Shown here one piece after another: positions 8,068 to 14,204 of a DNA stretch of 21,079 nucleotides. The translations under genes were made by a program, and so were the position numbers. How positions within the stretch are numbered: the stretch's first letter is position 1; every line of letters begins with the position of its first letter. The stretch spans positions 1-21,079 of the forward strand of contig NZ_JAGGQW010000055.1 in the NCBI RefSeq assembly GCF_018613065.1, written 5' to 3'. The stretch comes from Bacillus sp. ISL-7 (GTDB lineage: Bacteria; Bacillota; Bacilli; Bacillales_B; DSM-18226). The notes under the pieces were generated by a model. That model searched no databases, was not told the origin of the DNA, and saw nothing but the letters and a program-made list of their open reading frames with translations.

Positions 8068-8967
8068 ATGTTTCGTAATGTAGCTGAACTTGTTTCGCTG
8101 GCGGAACAACGACAGGTTAAAATAGCCGAAATTATGATTCGGCAGGAAATAGAAGTTACTGGCCTTTCCCGTGAGGATGTGATTGCCAAAATGGATCAGA
8201 ACCTGACGGTAATGGAACAGGCTATCGAACGGGGCTTAAATGGAGTAAAATCACGCACAGGACTCACAGGCGGAGATGCAGTATTGCTGCAAAACTATAT
8301 TCAGAGCGGAAAGTCCCTTACGGGCACATTGCTGTTGGATGCGGTGAGCAAGGCGGTTGCCACGAATGAAGTCAATGCAGCAATGGGCATCATTTGTGCC
8401 ACGCCAACTGCCGGTTCGGCCGGGGTTGTCCCGGGTACATTATTTGCGGTAAAGGATAAACTCAATCCAACTAGGCAGGAAATGATTGAATTTTTATTTA
8501 CGGCAGCGGCGTTTGGATTTGTCGTTGCAAACAATGCGTCCATTTCAGGGGCTGCAGGCGGTTGCCAGGCAGAGGTAGGTTCGGCTTCAGGTATGGCAGC
8601 AGCCGCAATCGTTGAAATGGCTGGCGGTACGCCTAAGCAATCAGCAGAAGCGATGGCCATCACCTTGAAAAATATGCTGGGTCTTGTTTGCGACCCGGTT
8701 GCCGGCCTCGTTGAAGTGCCTTGCGTGAAACGGAATGCAATGGGTGCATCAAATGCTTTGACAGCAGCCGATATGGCCCTTGCCGGGATAACCAGCAGGA
8801 TTCCATGTGACGAAGTCATTGGAGCCATGTATGCAATTGGACAGTCAATGCCGGCTTCTTTAAGGGAAACAGCCGAAGGCGGACTAGCGGCTACCCCGAC
8901 CGGACGTAGGCTTGAAGCGGAAATCTTTGGCCAGCCTAAAGTAAAACTGATTGATTATTTAGTATAA
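8068..8967 (+). CDS. sdaAA: L-serine dehydratase, alpha subunit
   Basis: Catalytic alpha subunit, 299 aa, the usual length. The cysteines expected to hold the 4Fe-4S cluster are present: C166 in GGCQAEVGSASG, and C208 and C219 in CDPVAGLVEVPC. A further cysteine, C110, lies in IICATPTAGSAG. The cluster binds and activates the serine hydroxyl, so the enzyme is oxygen-sensitive and needs no PLP. GGGGG lies upstream of the ATG at a normal distance. It is translated after sdaAB from the same transcript and closed by a strong terminator. Nothing is missing. Confidence 0.95.
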   Translation: MFRNVAELVSLAEQRQVKIAEIMIRQEIEVTGLSREDVIAKMDQNLTVMEQAIERGLNGVKSRTGLTGGDAVLLQNYIQSGKSLTGTLLLDAVSKAVATNEVNAAMGIICATPTAGSAGVVPGTLFAVKDKLNPTRQEMIEFLFTAAAFGFVVANNASISGAAGGCQAEVGSASGMAAAAIVEMAGGTPKQSAEAMAITLKNMLGLVCDPVAGLVEVPCVKRNAMGASNALTAADMALAGITSRIPCDEVIGAMYAIGQSMPASLRETAEGGLAATPTGRRLEAEIFGQPKVKLIDYLV

Positions 8968-8976
8968 CTACTTCAA

Positions 8977-9012
8977 AAAGCTGCCGGTCATTCCAGGCAG
9001 CTTTATTTTTTT
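8977..9012. terminator. Terminator after sdaAA, probably bidirectional
   Basis: AAAGCTGCC (8977-8985) pairs with GGCAGCTTT (8996-9004), then ATTTTTTT. On the minus strand the same stem is followed by five T's, so it could also stop transcription of the UbiB-like gene arriving from the right. Confidence 0.85.
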
Positions 9013-9064
9013 GATCTATGAAGGAGAAACGGAAGGCAAAAGGTCCATTGCAGATACAGTCCAA

Positions 9065-9134
9065 GACTACCCTATCAGGATAAACATTAGAGCAAGCTTT
9101 AATAAATATTCTGGATGAAAATGCTGCCAAGTAA
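9065..9134 (+). pseudogene. Relic of a sensor histidine kinase ATPase domain
   Basis: Between sdaAA and the UbiB-like gene, DYPIRI (9065-9082, one frame) is followed by LEQALINILDENAAK and a stop (9087-9134, another frame). Joined, these resemble the N-box of HATPase_c kinases (DPxRLxQALINILDNAxK). No start, upstream histidine motif or downstream G-box exists in the flanks, so this is at most a short remnant. Chance similarity cannot be excluded for so short a piece. Confidence 0.35.
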
Positions 9135-9141
9135 CTGCCAC

Positions 9142-10764
9142 TCATACTTTTCGTTTTTCATGCATGTACTTCATCCATTTTTTCAGTTTATAACAGCAAA
9201 TAAAATACCCGACAAACGAGACCGAAGATACTCCGACTGCTAGCTCCCAGATTATGTCATGGGAGGTATAGATTCCTGCGGCAATCCCTGTAAATCCGAA
9301 GAGGGTTAACAGAAAAAGCTGTTTTTTCGTAGTTTCATACATGGAAAATTGGAATTGCCTTCTTTGTTCGACTTCCTTTAACTGCTCTAATTTTTGCGGT
9401 GCATTAAGGAATTCTGTAACCGAATGGAAGATTTTAAAGATTGGCTGCGATTGAAGCCAATGCCAGACGAAAAGCCATTTATTATTCCCTTGGTTGTTTA
9501 GCCACTCCATAAAAACAGGTTTACCTAATTCTAGGATTTCCGCCTCTGGAGCTAAATTACGGATGATCCCTTCAATCGTTACAACCGACCGGCCTAAAAA
9601 GACAAATCTGGTAGGAATCTGAATAGGCAGGGCTTGAATCATATCGTTGATTTCCAATTTTAATGCCAGAAGGTCCATTTCTTTTAATTGTGCCGGTTGA
9701 AAGGTGATGAATTCCGCTAAGATCCGTTCAATCGTTCTTGATTCAACCTCAGGGAGCAGCACTCCTAAATGAAATAAGCAATCAACCGCCTTCGGGTAAT
9801 TTTTTGCGAGAAAGCTTTCGATTAATCCTTGAAAATAGCCGGCATCATTTTTGGAAAGTTCGCCTACCATTCCGAAATCTAGTAAAATGATTTTTCCTTC
9901 CTTTGATACAAGAACGTTTCCTGGATGCGGGTCGGCATGGAAGGTACCGGGTTCCATCCATTGGGGAAGAAATACTTTCATCAGCCGTTGCGCCAACTCC
10001 TGCCGACTCACGGGTAATTGGTCGATCGCCTCGTTATTGGTCAGCCGAAATCCTTCGACCCACTCCATGACTAGCACATTTGAGGTACTAAGGTCAGGAT
10101 ACACCAATGGAATTTGGACGATATCCATCTCTTTAAATCGCTCTCTAAACGTAAGGATGGTGTTCAGTTCTTTTGAATAGTCCAACTCTCGTTCAATCAC
10201 TTGTTTGACTTCTTTAAATAGGACTTTAAAATTCATAAACCCTTTTGGAAGGGGGACTAAGTGATCGACAAACCACATGATAATACCTAAAATCCGAAAA
10301 TCCGTTTGGACAATTGTATCAATATGCGGTCGCTTTACTTTAATCGCCACTTCTGTTCCATCTTGGAGCACACCTTTATACACCTCTCCAATCGATGCGG
10401 AAGCAATCGCCGTTTTTTCAATCAATTGGAAGTGCTGATGATACGAGTTTTCCCATTCTTTTTCTAAAATTTCCTGAATTTCGCTCCAGTCCGATGGGGG
10501 GACTTTATCCGTCATATCTTCGATTTGACGGATAAAGGCAGGAGGGAGCAAATCAGCACGCGTACTTAGGATTTGTCCAAGTTTGATGAGCAAGCCTTCT
10601 AATTCAAACAGGGTTTGTCGAAACCTTTCTCCAATTTTCTCCCAAAGCTTTTCCCATTCCGCTTTAGGTTTTCGGCGGATTTTGTACCAATAAATTTGTA
10701 GGAAGATGACAAAGGCCAGAGCAAGGACCTTCGACATCCGAACCAGCTTATTTTTCGTCTTCAT
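9142..10764 (-). CDS. UbiB/ABC1 (AarF) family atypical kinase-like membrane protein
   Basis: 540 aa from ATG at 10764, with a GGGG run 6 nt upstream; a GTG at 10776 is an in-frame alternative with a poorer site. The hallmarks of the family are visible. There is a KLGQ motif at 61-64 and an alanine/serine loop ASASIG (121-126) in place of the glycine-rich loop. A candidate ATP-site lysine lies in AIKVKRP (about 142), and the ExD motif is ELDY (193-196). The catalytic segment HADPHPGN is at 276-283 and DFG at 296-298. One N-terminal hydrophobic segment (13-27) and two C-terminal helices suggest membrane anchoring. In proteobacteria UbiB supports ubiquinone synthesis. Bacilli make menaquinone, so the role here is unknown; quinone or lipid handling is a guess. 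It probably shares a transcript with the small membrane protein upstream. Confidence 0.88.
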   Translation of the reverse strand: MKTKNKLVRMSKVLALAFVIFLQIYWYKIRRKPKAEWEKLWEKIGERFRQTLFELEGLLIKLGQILSTRADLLPPAFIRQIEDMTDKVPPSDWSEIQEILEKEWENSYHQHFQLIEKTAIASASIGEVYKGVLQDGTEVAIKVKRPHIDTIVQTDFRILGIIMWFVDHLVPLPKGFMNFKVLFKEVKQVIERELDYSKELNTILTFRERFKEMDIVQIPLVYPDLSTSNVLVMEWVEGFRLTNNEAIDQLPVSRQELAQRLMKVFLPQWMEPGTFHADPHPGNVLVSKEGKIILLDFGMVGELSKNDAGYFQGLIESFLAKNYPKAVDCLFHLGVLLPEVESRTIERILAEFITFQPAQLKEMDLLALKLEINDMIQALPIQIPTRFVFLGRSVVTIEGIIRNLAPEAEILELGKPVFMEWLNNQGNNKWLFVWHWLQSQPIFKIFHSVTEFLNAPQKLEQLKEVEQRRQFQFSMYETTKKQLFLLTLFGFTGIAAGIYTSHDIIWELAVGVSSVSFVGYFICCYKLKKWMKYMHEKRKV

Positions 10765-10846
10765 ATGAAACCCCACATTCCATTCCAGGATTTTTTAGTT
10801 ACTACGATTTTTATAGACATAAAGTTTCAACTCTTGCAGCCACTCA

Positions 10847-11065
10847 TTAAAACAAATGGAATCTTCCGATTATGATCGTCCAAAGGATCAAAGTTAAGAT
10901 TGGCATGGAGATTAGGGTGATTAACCACGCTCTTTCAAATAGGTTATAGCCTTTTTTCTCCGCAAACCATTCAGACCATAGGATCAGGAGATAAAGGGAT
11001 ATGAACTCTAGCGTAATAGTTAATAACTTATAGAGTACAAAATTGAAGAAGCCATGATTGTCCAT
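10847..11065 (-). CDS. Small two-helix membrane protein of unknown function
   Basis: 72 aa starting at ATG 11065, preceded by AAAGGGG at 6 nt. An upstream in-frame ATG at 11089 lacks a ribosome site. Two hydrophobic helices (about residues 13-34 and 49-68) flank a short charged loop (SEWFAEKKGYNLFERAW). No family was recognised. It is followed on the same strand by the UbiB-like gene after 82 bp with no terminator between, so the two may be co-expressed and the small protein may be a membrane partner; that is inference. Confidence 0.65.
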   Translation of the reverse strand: MDNHGFFNFVLYKLLTITLEFISLYLLILWSEWFAEKKGYNLFERAWLITLISMPILTLILWTIIIGRFHLF

Positions 11066-11133
11066 GTTTATCCCCTTTCGCTTGTACATGTTTATTCATT
11101 TCCAGGCGAAAGTATTATAAAAACTAAGGCTGT

Positions 11134-11146
11134 GGTGTCAGGCACC
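11134..11146. repeat. REP-like palindromic motif
   Basis: GGTGTCAGGCACC is palindromic apart from one G-T pair and the central base. Similar short palindromes occur in many copies in Bacillus intergenic regions. Only one copy is seen here, so the call depends on that recollection. Confidence 0.45.
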
Positions 11147-11228
11147 ATTTACAAAATGTTCCTACCCTAATTAAGAGGAAGCTCGCTACGGGTAAACGAT
11201 TTGATGCTATAAATATATTTTTATACAA

Positions 11229-11259
11229 AAAAATTGACAAATTCTGAACGGAATTTGTC
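11229..11259 (-). terminator. Orphan terminator-like hairpin facing left
   Basis: A 9-bp perfect stem (11236-11244 with 11251-11259, 6-nt loop). On the minus strand it is followed by AATTTTTTTG, the form of an intrinsic terminator. No minus-strand gene precedes it within the gap, so it may instead be an operator or may stop antisense transcripts. Confidence 0.45.
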
Positions 11260-11403
11260 GGTGAAGAGGTCATTTTCGTAGGAAAAGTTGAAATATGGGC
11301 TGAATTTTATTCCCGGGGACCGTGAGATGATGACTTTCTTCAAAAACAAAAATAAAAGATTAGATTTGTAGATTTTTGACTAAACATTCTTAATTATGAA
11401 CAC

Positions 11404-11456
11404 AACACCTCTTTGTTAAAAAAAATAATGTACTTTATAACAAATGGAGAGGTGTT
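11404..11456 (+). promoter_or_regulatory. Inverted repeat masking the ribosome binding site of the SGNH gene
   Basis: AACACCTCTTTGTTA (11404-11418) is complementary to TAACAAATGGAGAGGTGTT (11438-11456) apart from a 4-nt bulge, giving 9 + 6 base pairs. The right arm contains the whole GGAGAGG site and ends at the base before the ATG at 11457. In RNA this would hide the ribosome site. A promoter-like TTGTTA (11413) with TATAAC (11436) lies inside the repeat, so if transcription starts after it the repeat would act as a DNA operator instead. Confidence 0.5.
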
Positions 11457-12206
11457 ATGAAAATTAGTAAAAAATTCAAGAGTTTAGTATTGGTGGGCGC
11501 TTTACTTATGTCCTTACCCGTTAACGCTTTTGCAAAAGGCCTTGCAAACGCCGCAAAAAGTCCTCAAAAACCGGTCATTGATTATGTGGCCCTAGGGGAT
11601 TCCCTCGCAGTAGGATATACGCCCTTTGGTCCAGGTGATGTAGGATATCCTGACTATATTGCACAAGATTTTGAGAAAGAAAATTACAAAGTTGATTACG
11701 ATAATTATGCGGTCCCTGGCTATACTTCAGCCCAATTGTTGAAAGATGTCCTTTCTAACAAAGAGGTAAGGGCGGGAATTAAAGAAGCTGAGTACATTAC
11801 CATTGATATTGGGGGAAATGACCTTCTCGGGGCTCTAAAGGCCGATCCGACTGGTAAAACTGCGCCAGCTGCAATTGCCCGTGCATCTCTAAATTTACAA
11901 ATCATTTTACAAACGATTGATAATTTAAACCGCCATGCGAAGGTTTATGTCATGGGTTATTACAATACCTTCCCTTATCTGCCTGCGGAGCAACAGGCCG
12001 GGCTGCTGCCATTGTTGTTTGCGTTTAATAGTAAAATCGACACGCTATCCAAAGCCAATCACGATACGTATGTGCCGACTTACAATGTGATTGCATCAAA
12101 CTATCCATTGTATCTTCCAAATCCATTTGACATTCATCTAAGTCTAGCAGGCTATCAAGTTGTTGCCGACCAGTTCTGGAAAGAAATTGATCCGACCTTA
12201 CCATAG
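11457..12206 (+). CDS. Secreted SGNH/GDSL esterase-lipase
   Basis: 249 aa with an N-terminal signal peptide: KISKKFK, then a hydrophobic core, then AFA before a likely cleavage at about residue 26. The SGNH blocks are in order: GDSLA with Ser49, Gly88 in AVPGYT, GGND with Asn121, and the C-terminal DIHLS with the Asp-His pair near 225-227. These residues form the catalytic centre of GDSL hydrolases, which cleave acyl esters, thioesters or acetyl groups from lipids or polysaccharides. Export to the outside or the wall is likely; the substrate is unknown. GGAGAGG precedes the ATG but sits inside an inverted repeat. It is a stand-alone unit with its own terminator. Confidence 0.9.
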   Translation: MKISKKFKSLVLVGALLMSLPVNAFAKGLANAAKSPQKPVIDYVALGDSLAVGYTPFGPGDVGYPDYIAQDFEKENYKVDYDNYAVPGYTSAQLLKDVLSNKEVRAGIKEAEYITIDIGGNDLLGALKADPTGKTAPAAIARASLNLQIILQTIDNLNRHAKVYVMGYYNTFPYLPAEQQAGLLPLLFAFNSKIDTLSKANHDTYVPTYNVIASNYPLYLPNPFDIHLSLAGYQVVADQFWKEIDPTLP

Positions 12207-12253
12207 AGGAAATAACGACAACCAGAACGTTATTATCACCGATAAAAAGCAAT

Positions 12254-12296
12254 AAAGTAACCGCTCATCCATCTGGATTGGGCGGTTACTTTTTTA
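12254..12296 (+). terminator. Terminator after the SGNH gene
   Basis: AAAGTAACCGC (12254-12264) pairs perfectly with GCGGTTACTTT (12282-12292), with a T-run to 12295. The loop can form a further short CATCC/GGATTG stem. Confidence 0.9.
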
Positions 12297-12418
12297 TCCC
12301 ACAAAGTGAGATATTTGGTGCAAAGGACATATCCCTGTATAATCAAAAGAAATATGAAGCTATTGAATGATCCGATTACAAGCACTAATACTACCTAATT
12401 TGAAAGGAACATGAACCC

Positions 12419-12943
12419 ATGCGATTAGAAGGAAAGAAAGTAATTAGTCTCGTTCATAATGATTTTGAAGATTTAGAGTTATGGTACCCGATTCTCAGAC
12501 TTCAGGAAGAAGGGGCTGTCGTCCATCTTGCCGGAGAAAATGCAAAGGAAAAATATATTGGAAAATACGGCGTACCTGCGATCTCTGATTTTGCCTATGG
12601 AGAGGTTAGCGCTAAAGACTATGATGCAATCTTAGTTCCAGGAGGATGGGCACCAGATAAAATCCGGCGCTTCCCTGAAGTCCTTTCTCTGCTTCAGCAG
12701 ATGAATGCGGATGAAAAACCAATCGGACAAATCTGCCACGCAGGCTGGGTACTAGTTTCTGCAAAAATCCTTGATGGAAAAAAAGTAACCAGTACTCCTG
12801 GTATCAAAGATGATATGGAAAATGCAGGCGCGATTTGGTATGACGAACCCGTTGTAACGGACGGTCACTTGGTGTCCAGTCGTCGTCCACCGGATCTGCC
12901 TGACTATCTACGGGAATTTATTAATGTGTTAGAAAAGAAATAG
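12419..12943 (+). CDS. DJ-1/PfpI family protein (class I glutamine amidotransferase-like)
   Basis: 174 aa, typical of the family. The nucleophile elbow is QICHAGW with Cys106 and His107, and the conserved acidic partner is Glu17 in NDFEDLE. The LVPGGWAPD loop at 72-80 is standard. Relatives include PfpI, YhbO and YraA, variously reported as proteases, glyoxalases or protein deglycases in stress protection; the exact activity cannot be told from sequence. The ATG at 12419 follows GAAAGGA at a longish distance. An ATG at 12411 is out of frame and stops after four codons. The gene is monocistronic, with terminators on both sides. Confidence 0.9.
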   Translation: MRLEGKKVISLVHNDFEDLELWYPILRLQEEGAVVHLAGENAKEKYIGKYGVPAISDFAYGEVSAKDYDAILVPGGWAPDKIRRFPEVLSLLQQMNADEKPIGQICHAGWVLVSAKILDGKKVTSTPGIKDDMENAGAIWYDEPVVTDGHLVSSRRPPDLPDYLREFINVLEKK

Positions 12944-12954
12944 TCATGGAAGGG

Positions 12955-12987
12955 AGATAGCGAGCAATAACTCGCTGTCTTTTTTTG
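12955..12987 (+). terminator. Terminator after the PfpI-family gene
   Basis: AGATAGCGAG (12955-12964) pairs with CTCGCTGTCT (12971-12980), with one G-T pair, followed by T7. Confidence 0.9.
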
Positions 12988-13051
12988 ATTCCATGCCTAG
13001 TCATTCTCCGAACAACCTGCCAAACCAGAAACCATGAAACCTTTTCATTTA

Positions 13052-13086
13052 TCATACGTATGTTTTATTAATGAGAATAAGGGTAA
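13052..13086 (+). promoter_or_regulatory. Candidate sigma-B promoter of the EcsC-family gene, with adjacent palindrome
   Basis: GTTTTA at 13062-13067, a 13-bp gap, and GGGTAA at 13081-13086 fit the sigma-B pattern (GTTT..., 13-15 bp, GGGWAW). The perfect palindrome CATACGTATG lies immediately upstream at 13052-13061 and overlaps the first G. This suggests stress induction, but no sigma-A alternative was ruled out. Confidence 0.45.
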
Positions 13087-13125
13087 TTCTGTAGAAAATA
13101 AACAAACGAGGGTGACTCAAAATAC

Positions 13126-13935
13126 ATGGAAACAAGAGATGAATTATTGAAAGAGCTAAATGTTATTGAGAAGTGGGAAAATGGCCAAAGCGATTTGTGG
13201 ATTTGGGATCGCCTGGGACGACTGCCATTTAAGATTCTTGATAAAATCACTCCTCAATTCATCCACAATAAAGTGGGGAAATTACTTGAAGAGGTCGGTA
13301 ACTATATTCAGACGGGCGGCAGCTATTTAATTAAAGAAGATAAACTATTTGATAAAATTGAAAAAGAGACAGGTAAGCCGATTAACCAAATAGCTGATAT
13401 CAAGGAGATCCCTTTAAATGCCATGAATAAGTTAAGCGAAGAGCTGACCGGTCAACGAAAGAAGTTTGCGACGATCCAAGGCGCGAGCACCGGAATCGGC
13501 GGGATTTTTACTCTTGCGATCGATGTTCCGGCTTTAATGGGCATTTCATTAAAAACGCTGCAGGAAATTGCTATCATTCATGGATATGATCCTAACGAAA
13601 AAAGCGAACGAATTTTTATAATTAAATGCCTGCAGTTTTCCTCAGCCGATATTGTCGGCAAACGTGCGATTTTGAATGAGCTTTCCAGCTATTATCAACA
13701 AGGAAGCGGTTCAGGCGAAATGATGTCGCAGCTGCAAGGCTGGCGTGAGGTTGTTTATACATACAGAGACCAGTTTGGGTGGAAGAAGCTGTTTCAAATG
13801 GTACCTATTGCTGGGATGATTTTTGGTGCATTTACAAACAGGTCAATGATTAATGACCTAGCGGAGACTGGGATTATGCTTTATCGGAAAAGAAGAATTC
13901 TTGAGAGATTGGAGTCTGAAGTAGGTAAATCTTGA
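13126..13935 (+). CDS. EcsC-family protein
   Basis: 269 aa, spanning the EcsC domain. Typical parts are an N-terminal charged helical region (ELNVIEKWENGQSD), the glycine-rich segment ASTGIGGIFTLAIDVPALM at about 121-139, and the C-terminal region near PIAGMIFGAFTNRSMIND. EcsC proteins are membrane-associated and of uncertain biochemical role; the name comes from the B. subtilis ecsABC locus, but no ABC transporter genes are nearby here. GAGGGTGA lies about 9 nt before the ATG. It stands alone, behind a possible sigma-B promoter and ahead of a strong terminator, which suggests a stress-response role (inference). Confidence 0.85.
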   Translation: METRDELLKELNVIEKWENGQSDLWIWDRLGRLPFKILDKITPQFIHNKVGKLLEEVGNYIQTGGSYLIKEDKLFDKIEKETGKPINQIADIKEIPLNAMNKLSEELTGQRKKFATIQGASTGIGGIFTLAIDVPALMGISLKTLQEIAIIHGYDPNEKSERIFIIKCLQFSSADIVGKRAILNELSSYYQQGSGSGEMMSQLQGWREVVYTYRDQFGWKKLFQMVPIAGMIFGAFTNRSMINDLAETGIMLYRKRRILERLESEVGKS

Positions 13936-13996
13936 TTGAGAGTAAGTTTGTTAGTAATAGAGACAGCATTTTATACAGGTTACGTTTCCTATCGTA

Positions 13997-14037
13997 AAAC
14001 TAAAATAGCACCGCAAAATGCGGTGCTATTTTAGTTT
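13997..14037. terminator. Strong bidirectional terminator between convergent units
   Basis: A perfect 19-bp stem: AAACTAAAATAGCACCGCA at 13997-14015 pairs with 14019-14037, with a 3-nt loop. The A/T-rich lower stem serves both the EcsC gene (+) and the RND unit (-). Confidence 0.92.
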
Positions 14038-14057
14038 GTTGTTCCCGTCCCTTGGCT

Positions 14058-14204
14058 TCAAGGTACCGATTCTCTCCATTCAGTAATGATTGGCATGGCG
14101 AGCTTTATTAATAATTGAGGAAACTCAAGATTTAGTGATGGTTGATGGACATCTTCACTATCCTTAAAAGATTTTTTAGCTGATACTTTTTTCTTTTGTT
14201 GCAT
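14058..14204 (-). CDS. Possible 48-aa protein overlapping the 3' end of the RND gene
   Basis: An open frame from ATG 14204 overlaps the last 29 nt of the RND gene in another frame and ends 20 nt before the strong terminator at 13997-14037. The product is lysine-rich at the start (MQQKKKVSAKKSFKDSED) and has an amphipathic end (LLIKLAMPIITEWRESVP). The only upstream purine run is an AGGA about 13 nt away, so translation would depend on coupling to the RND gene. No family was recognised. Its exact fit between the pump gene and the terminator is the main support. Confidence 0.35.
   Translation of the reverse strand: MQQKKKVSAKKSFKDSEDVHQPSLNLEFPQLLIKLAMPIITEWRESVP

Larger units (their letters stand above)
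11066..11403. other. Intergenic stretch with REP-like motif and a perfect hairpin
   Basis: Divergent gap between the small membrane gene and the SGNH gene. GGTGTCAGGCACC at 11134-11146 is a short imperfect palindrome of a kind I recall as dispersed in Bacillus chromosomes (REP-like). GACAAATTC (11236-11244) pairs perfectly with GAATTTGTC (11251-11259), listed separately. No open frame with a ribosome site was found. Confidence 0.45.

Noticed and set aside
8301..8828. 175-codon minus-strand frame inside sdaAA
   Set aside because: Shadow of the sdaAA codon bias; Ala/Pro/Ser-rich with no motif.
11376..11400. TTGACT and TATGAA as a promoter for the SGNH gene
   Set aside because: The spacer is only 13 bp, too short for sigma-A.
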